Shown here: positions 36,419-52,872 of the stretch, piece by piece
How positions within the stretch are numbered: position 1 is the first letter of the stretch
Layout of the letters: every line of letters starts with the position of its first letter
From: Luteimonas rhizosphaericola
Lineage (GTDB): Bacteria; Pseudomonadota; Gammaproteobacteria; Xanthomonadales; Xanthomonadaceae
Assembly: GCF_029888045.1 (NCBI RefSeq)
Contig: NZ_JARXRN010000021.1
Span: 480,935-544,934 of the forward strand
Direction: 5' to 3'
DNA: 64,000 nucleotides
Program-made: the position numbers and the translations under genes
Notes under the pieces: model-generated
The model's database searches: none
The model's input: only the letters and a program-made list of their open reading frames with translations
What the model was told of the DNA's origin: nothing

Positions 36419-37591
36419 ATGGCCCGCATGCTTGAGCGCCTTTCTCAGGGGCTTCGTACGACGTGCGTCGTCGCATTGATGACGGTGGCCACCTACGCCA
36501 CCGCCCAGACCATGCGTGGCGACCATCCCGACACCTATGTCGTGCAGCGCGGGGATACGCTGTGGGACATCGCCGGCAAGTTCCTGCAGCGTCCATGGCT
36601 GTGGCCGGAAATCTGGCAGGCCAACCCGCAGATCAGCAATCCGCACCTGATCTACCCGGGCGACGTCATCAGCCTGGCCTACCTCAACCGCGTGACCGCC
36701 ACGCCGGGCCCGCGCGAGGACGTCCGGCCGATCGACGCGATCCCGCTGTCGGACATCGAGGCCTTCCTCAAGGACCTGCGCGTGGTCGACCAGTTCGAGC
36801 ACCTGCCCTACGTGGTCGGCCTCGAGGAAGACCGCCTGCGCACCACCCAGGGCCAGGTCGCCTACATCCGCGGCCTGCCCGAGGCGACCGCCGGCCAGCG
36901 CTACGCCGTCGTCCGGCCCACGGTGCGCTACACGCACCTGGACCGCAGCGGCCTGTGCTGTGACCTGTTCCACAAGGACGACCTCGACTTCCGCGGCAAG
37001 CGCACCGTCGACTTCCAGCAGTACTGGACCAACGTGGTCACGCCCGACAAGGGCCAGGAACTGCTGGGCTACGAACTGCAGCGCGTGAACGTGGGCACGA
37101 TCACCCGCGGCGAAGTGGGCGGCATCCAGGCCAGCACCCTGCTGATCGACGAGACCGGGCGCGAGGTGCGCATCGGCGACCGCCTGATCCCGATCGACGC
37201 CCAGCCCTACGACCTGCAGTTCTTCCCGCACCCGCCGGCGCAGCAGCTCGAATACGGCCGCGCGCGCGTGCTGGCGGTGGCCGACACGCTGTCCCACGGC
37301 GGCCCGCGCGACGTGGTGGTGCTGTCGGTCGGCGCCCGCGAGGGCGTGGACAACGGCACCGTGTTCTCGATCTGGCGCGAGGGCACCAACACCGTCGACC
37401 GCGTCGAGAAGGGCCCCGACCGCGATGCAGACACCGTGTTCTACGAGAACAAGGTGCGCCTGCCCGACGAGTTCGCCGGCCACGTGATGGTGTTCCGCAC
37501 CTTCGACAAGGTCAGCTACGGCCTGGTGATGAGCAGCGTCAAGCCGACCCGCATCGGCCACCACCTCAAGCACCCCGACGCGCCTTACTGA
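36419..37591 (+). CDS. LysM domain-containing exported protein
   Basis: 390 residues: signal peptide (cleavage near 'ATYATAQ'), then a LysM domain at about 38-90 ('TYVVQRGDTLWDIAGKFLQR' and 'EIWQANPQISNPHLIYPGD'), the peptidoglycan-binding fold. The remaining 300 residues form two unnamed beta-rich modules. The family sits upstream of dprA in xanthomonads and other gammaproteobacteria; its function is unknown to me. A GTGG-rich leader and a clear ribosome binding site precede the ATG; an intrinsic terminator follows at 37600. Confidence 0.9.
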   Translation: MARMLERLSQGLRTTCVVALMTVATYATAQTMRGDHPDTYVVQRGDTLWDIAGKFLQRPWLWPEIWQANPQISNPHLIYPGDVISLAYLNRVTATPGPREDVRPIDAIPLSDIEAFLKDLRVVDQFEHLPYVVGLEEDRLRTTQGQVAYIRGLPEATAGQRYAVVRPTVRYTHLDRSGLCCDLFHKDDLDFRGKRTVDFQQYWTNVVTPDKGQELLGYELQRVNVGTITRGEVGGIQASTLLIDETGREVRIGDRLIPIDAQPYDLQFFPHPPAQQLEYGRARVLAVADTLSHGGPRDVVVLSVGAREGVDNGTVFSIWREGTNTVDRVEKGPDRDADTVFYENKVRLPDEFAGHVMVFRTFDKVSYGLVMSSVKPTRIGHHLKHPDAPY

Positions 37592-37599
37592 GCGGCGCA

Positions 37600-37621
37600 C
37601 CGCGCCACGGCGCGGGGTTTT
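37600..37621 (+). terminator. Intrinsic terminator after the LysM gene
   Basis: CCGCGC/GCGCGG stem with a 4-base loop (37600-37615) followed by GGTTTT. It lies 9 bp past the LysM stop. Confidence 0.6.
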
Positions 37622-37633
37622 CCGACACGATCC

Positions 37634-37661
37634 GACGACGGCGCCCGAGGGCGCCGTCGTC
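37634..37661. other. 28-bp near-perfect inverted repeat before dprA
   Basis: GACGACGGCGCCC and GGGCGCCGTCGTC are exact complements separated by two bases (37634-37661). It would form a very stable hairpin just 12 bp before the dprA start. It could extend the terminator above or limit dprA translation; no function is evident. Confidence 0.5.
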
Positions 37662-37672
37662 GTCTGCGCGCC

Positions 37673-38812
37673 ATGCTGGGCGGCATGACCGAAGACGATC
37701 TCGCGCTCCTGCGGCTGGTGGCTGCCGGAGGCCGCTCAGGACCGCGCCGCCGCCTGCTCGACGCCTGCGGCGGCCCGGCTTCCGCGCTGGCCGCCGGCCC
37801 GCCGGCGTGGCGCGAGGCGGGCCTGTCGGCGCTCCAGGTCCAGGCGCTGCGCACGGCCGCACCTCCCGCACATGCCTGCGACTGGCTGGCACAGCGGCGC
37901 CGACGCCTGCTCGGCTGGCACGACCCGGACTACCCGGCCCTGCTGCGGCGCATCGCCAGCCCGCCGCTGGCGCTGTTCGTGGCCGGCGACGTGGACCTGC
38001 TCTGGCATCCCTGCGTGGCGATCGTGGGCACGCGCGCGCCGACCGCCGGCGGGCGCGAGCACGCGCGCGGGTTCACGCACGCCCTGGTGCGCGCGGGGCT
38101 GGGGATCTGCAGCGGGCTGGCCGCGGGCATCGACACCGTCGCGCACACAGGCGCCCTCGCCGCCGGCGGCGCGACCGTGGCGGTGCTGGGCTGCGGGATC
38201 GACCAGCCCTACCCGGCCGCGAACGCCGGGCTGCTGGACGAGATCGCCGCACAGGGCGCGGTGGTCAGCGAGCACCTGCCCGGCACCCGCGCCCGCCGCG
38301 AGCACTTCCCCGCGCGCAACCGGATCATCGCCGGGCTGTCCCTCGGCACCCTGGTGGTGGAAGCGGCGCAGCGCTCGGGCGCCCTGATCACCGCGCGGCT
38401 GGCGGCCGACGCCGGGCGCGAGGTGTTCGCGCTGCCCGGCTCGATCCGCAACCCGATGGCCCGCGGCTGCCACCGCCTGATCCGCGACGGCGCGACCCTC
38501 ATCGAGGCGCCCGGCGAGATCGTCGCCGCCCTGGCCCCGGTGGCGCAGGCGCTGGCCGACGCCTTGCGTAGCCGCTTGGCGGCCCCCATCGAGAGGGTCG
38601 AAGGCGTCGTCGCGGACGTCGCCGACACACCGTTGCCTGACGATCCCGACTACCAGCGCTTGTGGTCGGCGATCGGCCACGACCCAAGCCCTATGGATCA
38701 GCTGCTCGAACGATCCGGATTGACGACCGCGGTGGCCTCGTCCATGCTCCTGCTCATGGAGCTGGATGGCCGGGTCGTGCAGGCGCACGGCCGGTATTCC
38801 CGAAAGTCCTGA
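37673..38812 (+). CDS. dprA: DNA-processing protein DprA (Smf)
   Basis: 379 residues. The Rossmann domain is shown by '[20 protein letters not shown]', '[20 protein letters not shown]', '[16 protein letters not shown]' and '[20 protein letters not shown]', followed by a winged-helix C-terminus. DprA loads RecA onto incoming single-stranded DNA in natural transformation. The ATG at 37685, 12 bp inside, has a slightly better ribosome binding site and is a possible alternative start. Overlap or very short gap with the LysM gene region suggests shared transcription, despite the hairpins. Confidence 0.94.
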   Translation: MLGGMTEDDLALLRLVAAGGRSGPRRRLLDACGGPASALAAGPPAWREAGLSALQVQALRTAAPPAHACDWLAQRRRRLLGWHDPDYPALLRRIASPPLALFVAGDVDLLWHPCVAIVGTRAPTAGGREHARGFTHALVRAGLGICSGLAAGIDTVAHTGALAAGGATVAVLGCGIDQPYPAANAGLLDEIAAQGAVVSEHLPGTRARREHFPARNRIIAGLSLGTLVVEAAQRSGALITARLAADAGREVFALPGSIRNPMARGCHRLIRDGATLIEAPGEIVAALAPVAQALADALRSRLAAPIERVEGVVADVADTPLPDDPDYQRLWSAIGHDPSPMDQLLERSGLTTAVASSMLLLMELDGRVVQAHGRYSRKS

Positions 38813-38844
38813 CTCACCGCGCCCCCGGGCGCAGGCCGGGGGAA

Positions 38845-39318
38845 ATGAAAGAAAGCATCCTGGACGTCCTGCTCTACCTGTTCGAACACTACTTCACCGA
38901 AGACGCGGACCTGGTCCGCGACCGCGACTCCCTCCAGGCCGGCCTGCTCCAGGCCGGGTTCAGCCCGGCGGAAATCAGCAAGGCCTTCGACTGGCTCGAC
39001 GCCCTCGCCGAGCAGCGGCCGGCGGCCGGCCGGCCGCGTGCCGACGGCCCGACCCGCGTCTACTTCGGCCCCGAACTGGACAAGCTCGACGTCGAGTGCC
39101 GCGGCTTCCTCCTGTTCCTGGAGCAGCACGGCGTGCTCGACGGCGACCAGCGGGAACTGGTGCTCGACCGGGCGATGGCGCTGGACCAGGACGAACTGGA
39201 CCTGGACGACCTCAAGTGGGTGGTCCTGATGGTGCTGTTCAACCAGCCCGGCAGCGAGGCTGCCTACGCCTGGATGGAGACCCAGATGTTCGCGGACGAG
39301 CCCGAGCCGGTGCACTAG
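38845..39318 (+). CDS. smg: Smg family protein (DUF494)
   Basis: 157 residues: '[20 protein letters not shown]', '[15 protein letters not shown]', '[20 protein letters not shown]' and '[15 protein letters not shown]' cover the family. Smg follows dprA in most gammaproteobacteria; its function is unknown. Start ATG at 38845 with GGGGGAAA before it, 32 bp after the dprA stop. Confidence 0.93.
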   Translation: MKESILDVLLYLFEHYFTEDADLVRDRDSLQAGLLQAGFSPAEISKAFDWLDALAEQRPAAGRPRADGPTRVYFGPELDKLDVECRGFLLFLEQHGVLDGDQRELVLDRAMALDQDELDLDDLKWVVLMVLFNQPGSEAAYAWMETQMFADEPEPVH

Positions 39319-39411
39319 CCGGCCGCGGCCGCTCCCGCCCGGACGTCCGTCCGGGCCCGTGCCGGCGGCGTCCGGCGGGTTCTCCATCCACGTCCGCACG
39401 GGACCGCACGC

Positions 39412-39924
39412 GTGACCTCCTCCGCCCCGGGCGCGGCTCCACCGCCGCTGCCCCCCAGATCCCGCCCACCCGCGCGCCCAACCGGCCGCTCGCGCAGGCG
39501 CGGCTGCCTGATCGCGCTGGTGGTCGCGGCCGGCCTGACCGTGCCGCTGGTCGGGATCGTGGCCGCGATCGCGATCCCGGCCTACCAGGACTACCTCGCG
39601 CGCAGCCGGGTCGCGCAGACGCTCGCCGCCACCGCGGCGCTGCAGCCGGCCGTGGTGGCCTTCGTCGAGGCGCAGGGCCGCTGCCCGGGCAATGGCGATC
39701 CGGGGTTCGAGCCGGCCGAGGCCTATGCAGGACCGGGGGTCGCCGCGATCGTGTTCGGCGAGAGCGACGCCCGGGTCTGCGCGATCGAACTGCTGCTGCA
39801 GGACGATCGCCACGAGGAGGTCGACGGCCACCGGCTGTGGCTCGAATACGATGTCGCGGGGGGCGACTGGCGCTGCAGCGCCGAGGTCGAGGCCCGCTAC
39901 CTGCCCGCGCCCTGTCGCGGCTGA
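39412..39924 (+). CDS. Pilin-like protein with unusual N-terminus
   Basis: 170 residues beginning at GTG 39412. After a Pro/Arg-rich cytoplasmic head (about 32 residues), one hydrophobic helix 'LVVAAGLTVPLVGIVAAIAI' ends with 'PAYQDYLARSRVAQ', which is the N-terminal helix pattern of type IV pilins. The remaining ~100 residues contain four cysteines. There is no conserved Glu5 or clear GF prepilin site; 'RRGC' is the only possible cleavage point. It may be a membrane protein that borrowed the helix rather than an assembled pilin. No recognised family. Confidence 0.6.
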   Translation: MTSSAPGAAPPPLPPRSRPPARPTGRSRRRGCLIALVVAAGLTVPLVGIVAAIAIPAYQDYLARSRVAQTLAATAALQPAVVAFVEAQGRCPGNGDPGFEPAEAYAGPGVAAIVFGESDARVCAIELLLQDDRHEEVDGHRLWLEYDVAGGDWRCSAEVEARYLPAPCRG

Positions 39925-39977
39925 TCCGCGCCGCGGGGAGCGGCGCCCACTACTGCAGCAAGCAAGGGGGAGACACG

Positions 39978-40943
39978 ATGTCAATGTGGTACTACGCCGA
40001 TCGCGAGCATGCCCGACAGGGCCCGGTGGAGCCGGCCGAACTGGTGCGCCTGCGCCTGCAGGGACGGCTGGACTGGGACAGCCTGGTCTGGCGGGAGGGC
40101 ATGGCCGAATGGCAGCCGATGCGGGACTTCGCGGGCGAACTGGCGCAGGCCGACGACCACGGCATGGGGACCGCATCGGCTCCGCCCGCCGCGCCGGCCG
40201 GGGCCGGCGCGCCGAACGCCGACCGGGCAGCCACCGACGAAGGGGTGCTCGCGGGTTGGGCGCCCGCCGCCGAAACCGCCGAGCCCGCGTCGCCCTATGC
40301 GCCCCCGCGCGCCCCGGTATCCGCCGACCCGGCCGTGATCGCGGGGGGCGAGGTGGTGCAGGCCGGGTTCTGGAAGCGCTTCGCGGCCATGGTGATCGAC
40401 GGCCTGGTGACGGCGGCCGCCTCCTGGGCCGTGCAGATCCCGCTGTTCCTGCTCGCCGGGGCCGGGGCCGGCAGCCAGCTGCTGTCGACGGGCGGGTCGC
40501 TCGGGATCCTCATGGCGTCCTACGGCATCGGCTTCGTGATCCCGCTGTTCTATTTCGCCTGGATGCATTCCTCGTCCAGCCAGGCCTCGCTGGGCAAGCT
40601 GGCGGTGGGGATCAAGGTCGCCGGCGGATCGGGCGAGCGGATCAGCTTCGCCCGCGCACTCGGACGCTACGCGGCCTACTTCCTGACCGTGGTGTTCAGT
40701 TTCGGCCTGGGGGCGCTGGTGTCGGCGCTGACGGTCGGCCTGGGCCAGCGCAAGCAGGCCCTGCACGACATGATGTGCGACACCCTGGTGGTCGACCGCT
40801 GGGCCTTCACCGACCGCCCGGACCTGCAGCGGCGCGAGCTCGGGGTGGTGACCTGGGTGGTGCTGGTGATCGGCCTGGGGCTGCTGGGACTGATGCTGAT
40901 CGGAATCGTGGCGGCGATCGCAATTCCGGCCATGACCGGCTGA
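39978..40943 (+). CDS. GYF_2/RDD membrane protein
   Basis: 321 residues. The first ~50 form a GYF_2 (DUF4339) domain ('MWYYADREHARQGPVEPAEL' to 'MAEWQPM'), then a Pro/Ala linker, then an RDD domain (about 128-262; 'GFWKRFAAMVIDGLVTAAAS', 'SSQASLGKLAVGIKVAGGSG'). It ends with one more membrane helix 'VIGLGLLGLMLIGIVAAIAI' and PAMTG, which repeats the pilin-like helix of the previous protein. Function is not known. GGGGG precedes the ATG at 39978; the preceding gene is 53 bp away. Confidence 0.82.
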   Translation: MSMWYYADREHARQGPVEPAELVRLRLQGRLDWDSLVWREGMAEWQPMRDFAGELAQADDHGMGTASAPPAAPAGAGAPNADRAATDEGVLAGWAPAAETAEPASPYAPPRAPVSADPAVIAGGEVVQAGFWKRFAAMVIDGLVTAAASWAVQIPLFLLAGAGAGSQLLSTGGSLGILMASYGIGFVIPLFYFAWMHSSSSQASLGKLAVGIKVAGGSGERISFARALGRYAAYFLTVVFSFGLGALVSALTVGLGQRKQALHDMMCDTLVVDRWAFTDRPDLQRRELGVVTWVVLVIGLGLLGLMLIGIVAAIAIPAMTG

Positions 40944-40972
40944 CCGCCGGCGGCCGCCGCTGACGCGCTTGC

Positions 40973-41058
40973 TTGACACGGCTGCACGCGGCGTGATTCC
41001 ACTATAAATAGCGCCGCACCTGAACGGCGCCGACCGAACGCCCGGGCCACTCCCGGGC
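40973..41058 (+). promoter_or_regulatory. Possible promoter and leader hairpin of topA
   Basis: TTGACA at 40973-40978 and an AT-rich TATAAATA at 41003-41010 stand out in this GC-rich DNA, but the 24-bp spacing is too long for them to be a single promoter. A leader hairpin GCCCGGG-CCACT-CCCGGGC (41040-41058) follows before the ATG at 41122. I report it as a likely promoter region without fixing the elements. Confidence 0.35.
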
Positions 41059-41121
41059 GTCGTAGTCTTCGCATCCCCCCGAACGGCGTGGCCGGAAGCC
41101 GCGCCCGGAACCCTATCCCCG

Positions 41122-43671
<2,550 letters not shown>

Positions 43672-43988
43672 GGCGCGCGGCCGCGTCGCGGCGCCGGTGA
43701 CGACGAGGTCGCCGGCCATGCAGGGGCGCGTCTCCTCCGCCGCCGGGGACGCGTCCTTCCAAAGGCTGCTGACGAGCATCGGCGCCGGTGCCGGTGCCGG
43801 TGCCGGTGCCGGTGCCGCTGCCGCTGCCGCTGCCGCTGCCGCATTCCAGCGTATGCGCAGTGCGCGCAGTCGATCAGGTCGACCGGTCGCCAGGCCGCCG
43901 ATCGGATCGTCGCTGGCGTCGGCTGCAGCGGGCGTGCACGCCGCGCCGCACACTCCCCGGTCGATCCGACGTTCGCTAAGCTGGCCCG
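43672..43988. other. Intergenic region, 317 bp, with a hexanucleotide repeat
   Basis: No gene is supported. Reading frames across it in both strands give only Gly/Ala or Ala/Pro runs from the repeat at 43784-43843. The rest is GC-rich with no clear terminator for topA and no clear promoter for tsaC. Confidence 0.6.
43784..43843. repeat. Hexanucleotide tandem repeat (GCCGGT)5(GCCGCT)4
   Basis: Five perfect GCCGGT units (43784-43813) run directly into four perfect GCCGCT units (43814-43837) and a final GCCGC. The two blocks differ by a single base per unit. This is a simple sequence repeat of the type that changes length by slippage; it lies 146 bp before tsaC. Confidence 0.93.
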
Positions 43989-44555
43989 ATGCACGAGCCC
44001 ACGACCGCGGACATCGACCAGGCCGTCGCCCTCCTGCGCGGCGGCGGCATCCTCGCCTATCCCACCGAAGGCGTCTGGGGCCTGGGCTGCGACCCGTTCG
44101 ATGAAACCGCGGTCCTGCGTCTGCTGGCATTGAAACAGCGCACCGTCGACAAGGGCCTGATCCTGGTCGCGGCCGCCCCCGACCAGCTGGAGGGGCTGGT
44201 CGACTGGTCGACGCTGCCGGCGCCCCGGCGGGCCGACGTGCTGGCCAGCTGGCCCGGACCGAATACCTGGATCCTGCCGGTGACCCCGCGCGTGCCGCAG
44301 TGGATCCGGGGCGCTCACGACGGCGTCGCGGTCCGGGTCAGCGCGCATCCCGGCGTCGTCGCGCTGTGCGCCGGCTTTGGCGCCCCGCTGGTCTCGACCA
44401 GCGCCAACGTCGCCGGCGATCCGGCTCCCACCTCGCGCGCCGAGCTCGCCCCGGCGATTGCCGCCGGCGTCGACCTGACCGTTGCCGGGGAAACCTCCGG
44501 GCGGGGCATCCCGAGCACCGTGCGCGATGCGCGAACAGGTCGCCAACTCCGCTGA
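43989..44555 (+). CDS. tsaC: L-threonylcarbamoyladenylate synthase TsaC
   Basis: 188 residues of the YrdC/Sua5 family. The ATP/threonine pocket motifs 'GGILAYPTEGVWGLGCDPF', 'LKQRTVDKGLILVAA' and 'APLVSTSANVAGDPAP' are all present. It makes threonylcarbamoyl-AMP for the t6A37 modification of ANN-decoding tRNAs. The length is that of bacterial TsaC without the Sua5 domain. Start ATG at 43989; preceded by topA and followed by a small terminator-like hairpin. Confidence 0.94.
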   Translation: MHEPTTADIDQAVALLRGGGILAYPTEGVWGLGCDPFDETAVLRLLALKQRTVDKGLILVAAAPDQLEGLVDWSTLPAPRRADVLASWPGPNTWILPVTPRVPQWIRGAHDGVAVRVSAHPGVVALCAGFGAPLVSTSANVAGDPAPTSRAELAPAIAAGVDLTVAGETSGRGIPSTVRDARTGRQLR

Positions 44556-44580
44556 AAACACCCGGTTTTCGGCGGGTTTT
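44555..44580 (+). terminator. Weak intrinsic terminator after tsaC
   Basis: AAAACACCCG (44555-44564) pairs partly with CGGGTTTT (44573-44580) across an 8-base loop, ending in TTTTGCTTT. The stem is short and has one mismatch. Confidence 0.45.
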
Positions 44581-44611
44581 GCTTTCAACGGCAACTAACC
44601 GGAAGGCGCCG

Positions 44612-44640
44612 TTGCCGCGTCGCACAATTTGTGATCTAGT
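44612..44640 (+). promoter_or_regulatory. Possible gltB promoter
   Basis: TTGCCG at 44612-44617 and TCTAGT at 44635-44640 are 17 bp apart, each matching the sigma70 consensus in four of six positions. It would give a leader of about 85 nt before the gltB start. Confidence 0.35.
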
Positions 44641-44732
44641 CGACCCGTGGATGCGCCGCCGGGTGCTGTGTCACGACGCCCCGGCTCCGATTCCCACGCC
44701 ACCTGCCACCTGACCCAACGACGACGACGACG

Positions 44733-50829
<6,097 letters not shown>

Positions 50830-50932
50830 GCGGCGCGTTCCGTTGCCGCCGCCCGGGCCACGGGCTTGAATCCGTCCTGAGCAGAGTTTCATGCGGTTTG
50901 CCCCGTCGTGCCCGCGGCGGCAAGATGGGGCC

Positions 50933-51634
50933 ATGCGTCCACCGACCGTCGCCTGCCTGCTGATCCTGCTGCCCGTCGCCGGCGCGTCGCGTGCCGCCGA
51001 GCCGGTGACCGTGTATCGCTGCACCGATGCGCAGGGCCACGTGACCCTCGGCGACGTGCCCTGCCCGCAGGGCTCCACCCAGCAGACGCTGGCGATGCAG
51101 CGGCCGGTCGACGCCCCCCCGCCACCCCCGCGTGCGGAACCGTCGCCACCCGCGGACGAGGCGCTGCCTGTGAAGCAGGTGGTGGTGGCCCACACCCCGC
51201 GCCCGATGTACGAGTGCACCACGCCCGACGGCGAGCGCTACACCAGCGACGATGGCGACGGCAATCCGCGCTGGGTGCCGCTGTGGACGCTGGGGTATCG
51301 CGGCAGCCATGGCCCCACGTCCGACGCCAGTCGCCGCGGTACGCGCGAAGCCGGCTCGGTCTGGAGTCGCGTCGGTGCGCCGCCGCCCGAGCGACGCGGG
51401 GATCTGGCCAGACCGCCGCGACCGCCTCATGGCACACGCACGTATGGGGCAGGCACGTGGATCCACGACACCTGCCACGCCCTGCCCCAGGGCGAGGTCT
51501 GCGCGCGGCTGGTCGATCGGCGTGAGGAGATCCGGCAGCGCTTCTTCAACGCCCAGGAAAGCGAACGCGACACGCTGCGGCGCGAGGAGCGGGGCATCAA
51601 CGAACGTCTCGCCGCCGATTGCGGGAGGCGCTGA
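50933..51634 (+). CDS. Exported DUF4124-type protein
   Basis: 233 residues: signal peptide (cleavage near 'AGASRAAEP'), then a DUF4124-like head 'TVYRCTDAQGHVTLGDVPCP', in which two cysteines bracket the aromatic and Gly positions. A Pro-rich linker follows, then a second Cys-containing part 'MYECTTPDGERYTSDDGDGN' and a charged C-terminal region with three further cysteines. This is a xanthomonad-type secreted protein of unknown role. The stop overlaps the start of a similar protein (TGATG). Confidence 0.75.
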   Translation: MRPPTVACLLILLPVAGASRAAEPVTVYRCTDAQGHVTLGDVPCPQGSTQQTLAMQRPVDAPPPPPRAEPSPPADEALPVKQVVVAHTPRPMYECTTPDGERYTSDDGDGNPRWVPLWTLGYRGSHGPTSDASRRGTREAGSVWSRVGAPPPERRGDLARPPRPPHGTRTYGAGTWIHDTCHALPQGEVCARLVDRREEIRQRFFNAQESERDTLRREERGINERLAADCGRR

Positions 51635-52293
51635 TGGGCTGGCGCCTCCTCGCCGCGGGCGGCCTGGCCCTGCTGGTCGCCGTTGGCGCCGCGCCCGCCC
51701 AGGATGCGAACACGATCTACCGCTGCACGGCGGCCGACGGCGAGGTCACGATCCAGAACGGCACCCCCTGCCCGGCTGGCGCGCGCCAGGAGATCCGCCA
51801 GGTCGACGCCCTGCCTTCGCGTCCGCCACCGGCGGCGTCCGGCGGGCTGACCGTGGTCGAGGAGCCGGCGTACACGCCGCCGCCGCTGTCCGACTTCGTG
51901 CAGGTCGCCGGGCCGCAGGACGAACCGATCACCGGCCCGCCGCGTCCGGACCTGCCGCCCGCCGCGACGCTCGCCGCCGCCGACCGCCTGCCCCCGCCGC
52001 CGATCTACCGCTGCGAGACCTGGGACAACGACAGCTACGTCAGCGAGGATCCCGCGCCCAAGCCACGCTGCGTGCGCCTGGACACCGCCGGCGTCGGCGC
52101 CGCCTGCGAGAACAAGTACGACATGTGCGCGCGCATCGGCGATCGGGACGCCTGCGGCGGCTGGAAGCAGCGCCAGCGCGAGATCGAATCCGGCTGGCGC
52201 CACGCGCGCGGGCCGGACAAGCCGGCGCTGCAGGACGAATTCGCGCGGGTCACGAAGATCCTGACCGATTCCACCTGCGCGCTGCCGCCCTGA
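51634..52293 (+). CDS. Exported DUF4124-type protein, second copy
   Basis: 219 residues with a signal peptide (cleavage near 'GAAPAQD') and the same 'NTIYRCTAADGEVTIQNGTP' head as the gene before it. Five more cysteines lie in the last 80 residues ('YRCETWDNDSYVSEDPAPKP', 'ACENKYDMCARIGDRDACGG'), so intramolecular disulfides are likely. GGGAGG lies 5 nt before the ATG at 51634. The pair looks like an old duplication with divergence, particularly in the linker; function is not known. Confidence 0.77.
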   Translation: MGWRLLAAGGLALLVAVGAAPAQDANTIYRCTAADGEVTIQNGTPCPAGARQEIRQVDALPSRPPPAASGGLTVVEEPAYTPPPLSDFVQVAGPQDEPITGPPRPDLPPAATLAAADRLPPPPIYRCETWDNDSYVSEDPAPKPRCVRLDTAGVGAACENKYDMCARIGDRDACGGWKQRQREIESGWRHARGPDKPALQDEFARVTKILTDSTCALPP

Positions 52294-52299
52294 GCGCGC

Positions 52300-52734
52300 T
52301 CAGGCGTCGAAGCTGATGTGCACCGACGCCGCGCTGCGCTGCGCGGGCCCGTGGTACACCGCCTCGACGTTGTTGCCGTCGGGATCGAGTACGAACGCGG
52401 CGTAATAGCCTGGGTGGTAGGGCCGCTCGCCCGGCGCGCCGTGGTCGCGCCCGCCATGCGCCAGCGCGGCGGCGTGGAAGGCCTCCACCTGCGCCCGGTC
52501 GCGCGCCTGGAACGCGAAGTGGTGACGGCCGGTGAGTTCGCCCGCCGCCGCCTCGCTGTCGGCGCTGGAGACGAACAGCTCGTCGGCCCAGAACCAGTCC
52601 TCGCCGCCCCCGCCCATGGGGATGCCGAGGGCGCCGAGCACGGCCTCGTAGAAGCGGCGGCTGGCGGCGACGTCGCGCACCACCAGGTGCAGGTGGTCGA
52701 TCAGCCGTCCGCGGTGGATCTGCTGGGTTTCCAT
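52300..52734 (-). CDS. VOC-fold (glyoxalase/bleomycin-resistance type) protein
   Basis: 144 residues of the vicinal oxygen chelate superfamily, with 'IDHLHLVVRDVAASRRFYEA', 'HHFAFQARDRAQVEAFHAAA' and 'YYAAFVLDPDGNNVEAVYHG', whose H, H/Q and E fit metal ligands. The substrate cannot be told from sequence. The ATG at 52734 has GGAG 6 nt upstream; a second ATG 12 bp further upstream is less well placed. It is divergent from the ECF sigma gene and ends 6 bp past the second DUF4124 stop. Confidence 0.85.
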   Translation of the reverse strand: METQQIHRGRLIDHLHLVVRDVAASRRFYEAVLGALGIPMGGGGEDWFWADELFVSSADSEAAAGELTGRHHFAFQARDRAQVEAFHAAALAHGGRDHGAPGERPYHPGYYAAFVLDPDGNNVEAVYHGPAQRSAASVHISFDA

Positions 52735-52801
52735 GGCGTGCTCCAGTGGGGCGGCCATCATCCTAGCCCCCGCGCCGCCCGGGATGAAACCGGCGGGCCG
52801 G

Positions 52802-52830
52802 TGCATCCGCTGGCCCGCCTGGCGCGTATG
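52802..52830 (+). promoter_or_regulatory. ECF-type promoter of the sigma-chrR operon
   Basis: TGCATCC at 52802-52808, a 16-bp spacer and CGTATG at 52825-52830. The same two elements occur before the seven-gene operon at 54265-54294. The -35 resembles the ATCC core known for ECF sigma factors of the ChrR group. It implies autoregulation. Confidence 0.62.
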
Positions 52831-52872
52831 AGCCCGGGTCTATACGCCGTCCGAACATCCGCCTCGCCTACG

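Noticed and set aside
36305..37600. Long minus-strand frame over the LysM gene
   Set aside because: Shadow of the LysM gene; no start signal and a composition typical of antisense frames.
40973..41008. TTGACA and TATAAA as a paired topA promoter
   Set aside because: The spacer is 24 bp, too long for one sigma70 promoter; kept only as a weak regional note.
43697..44104. Small plus-strand frame through the hexanucleotide repeat
   Set aside because: It is only Gly-Ala and Ala runs from the repeat, overlaps the start of tsaC in another frame, and has no ribosome binding site worth noting.
52828..52872. Upstream ATG for the ECF sigma factor
   Set aside because: It coincides with the predicted -10 of the gene's own promoter, so it would not be in the transcript.
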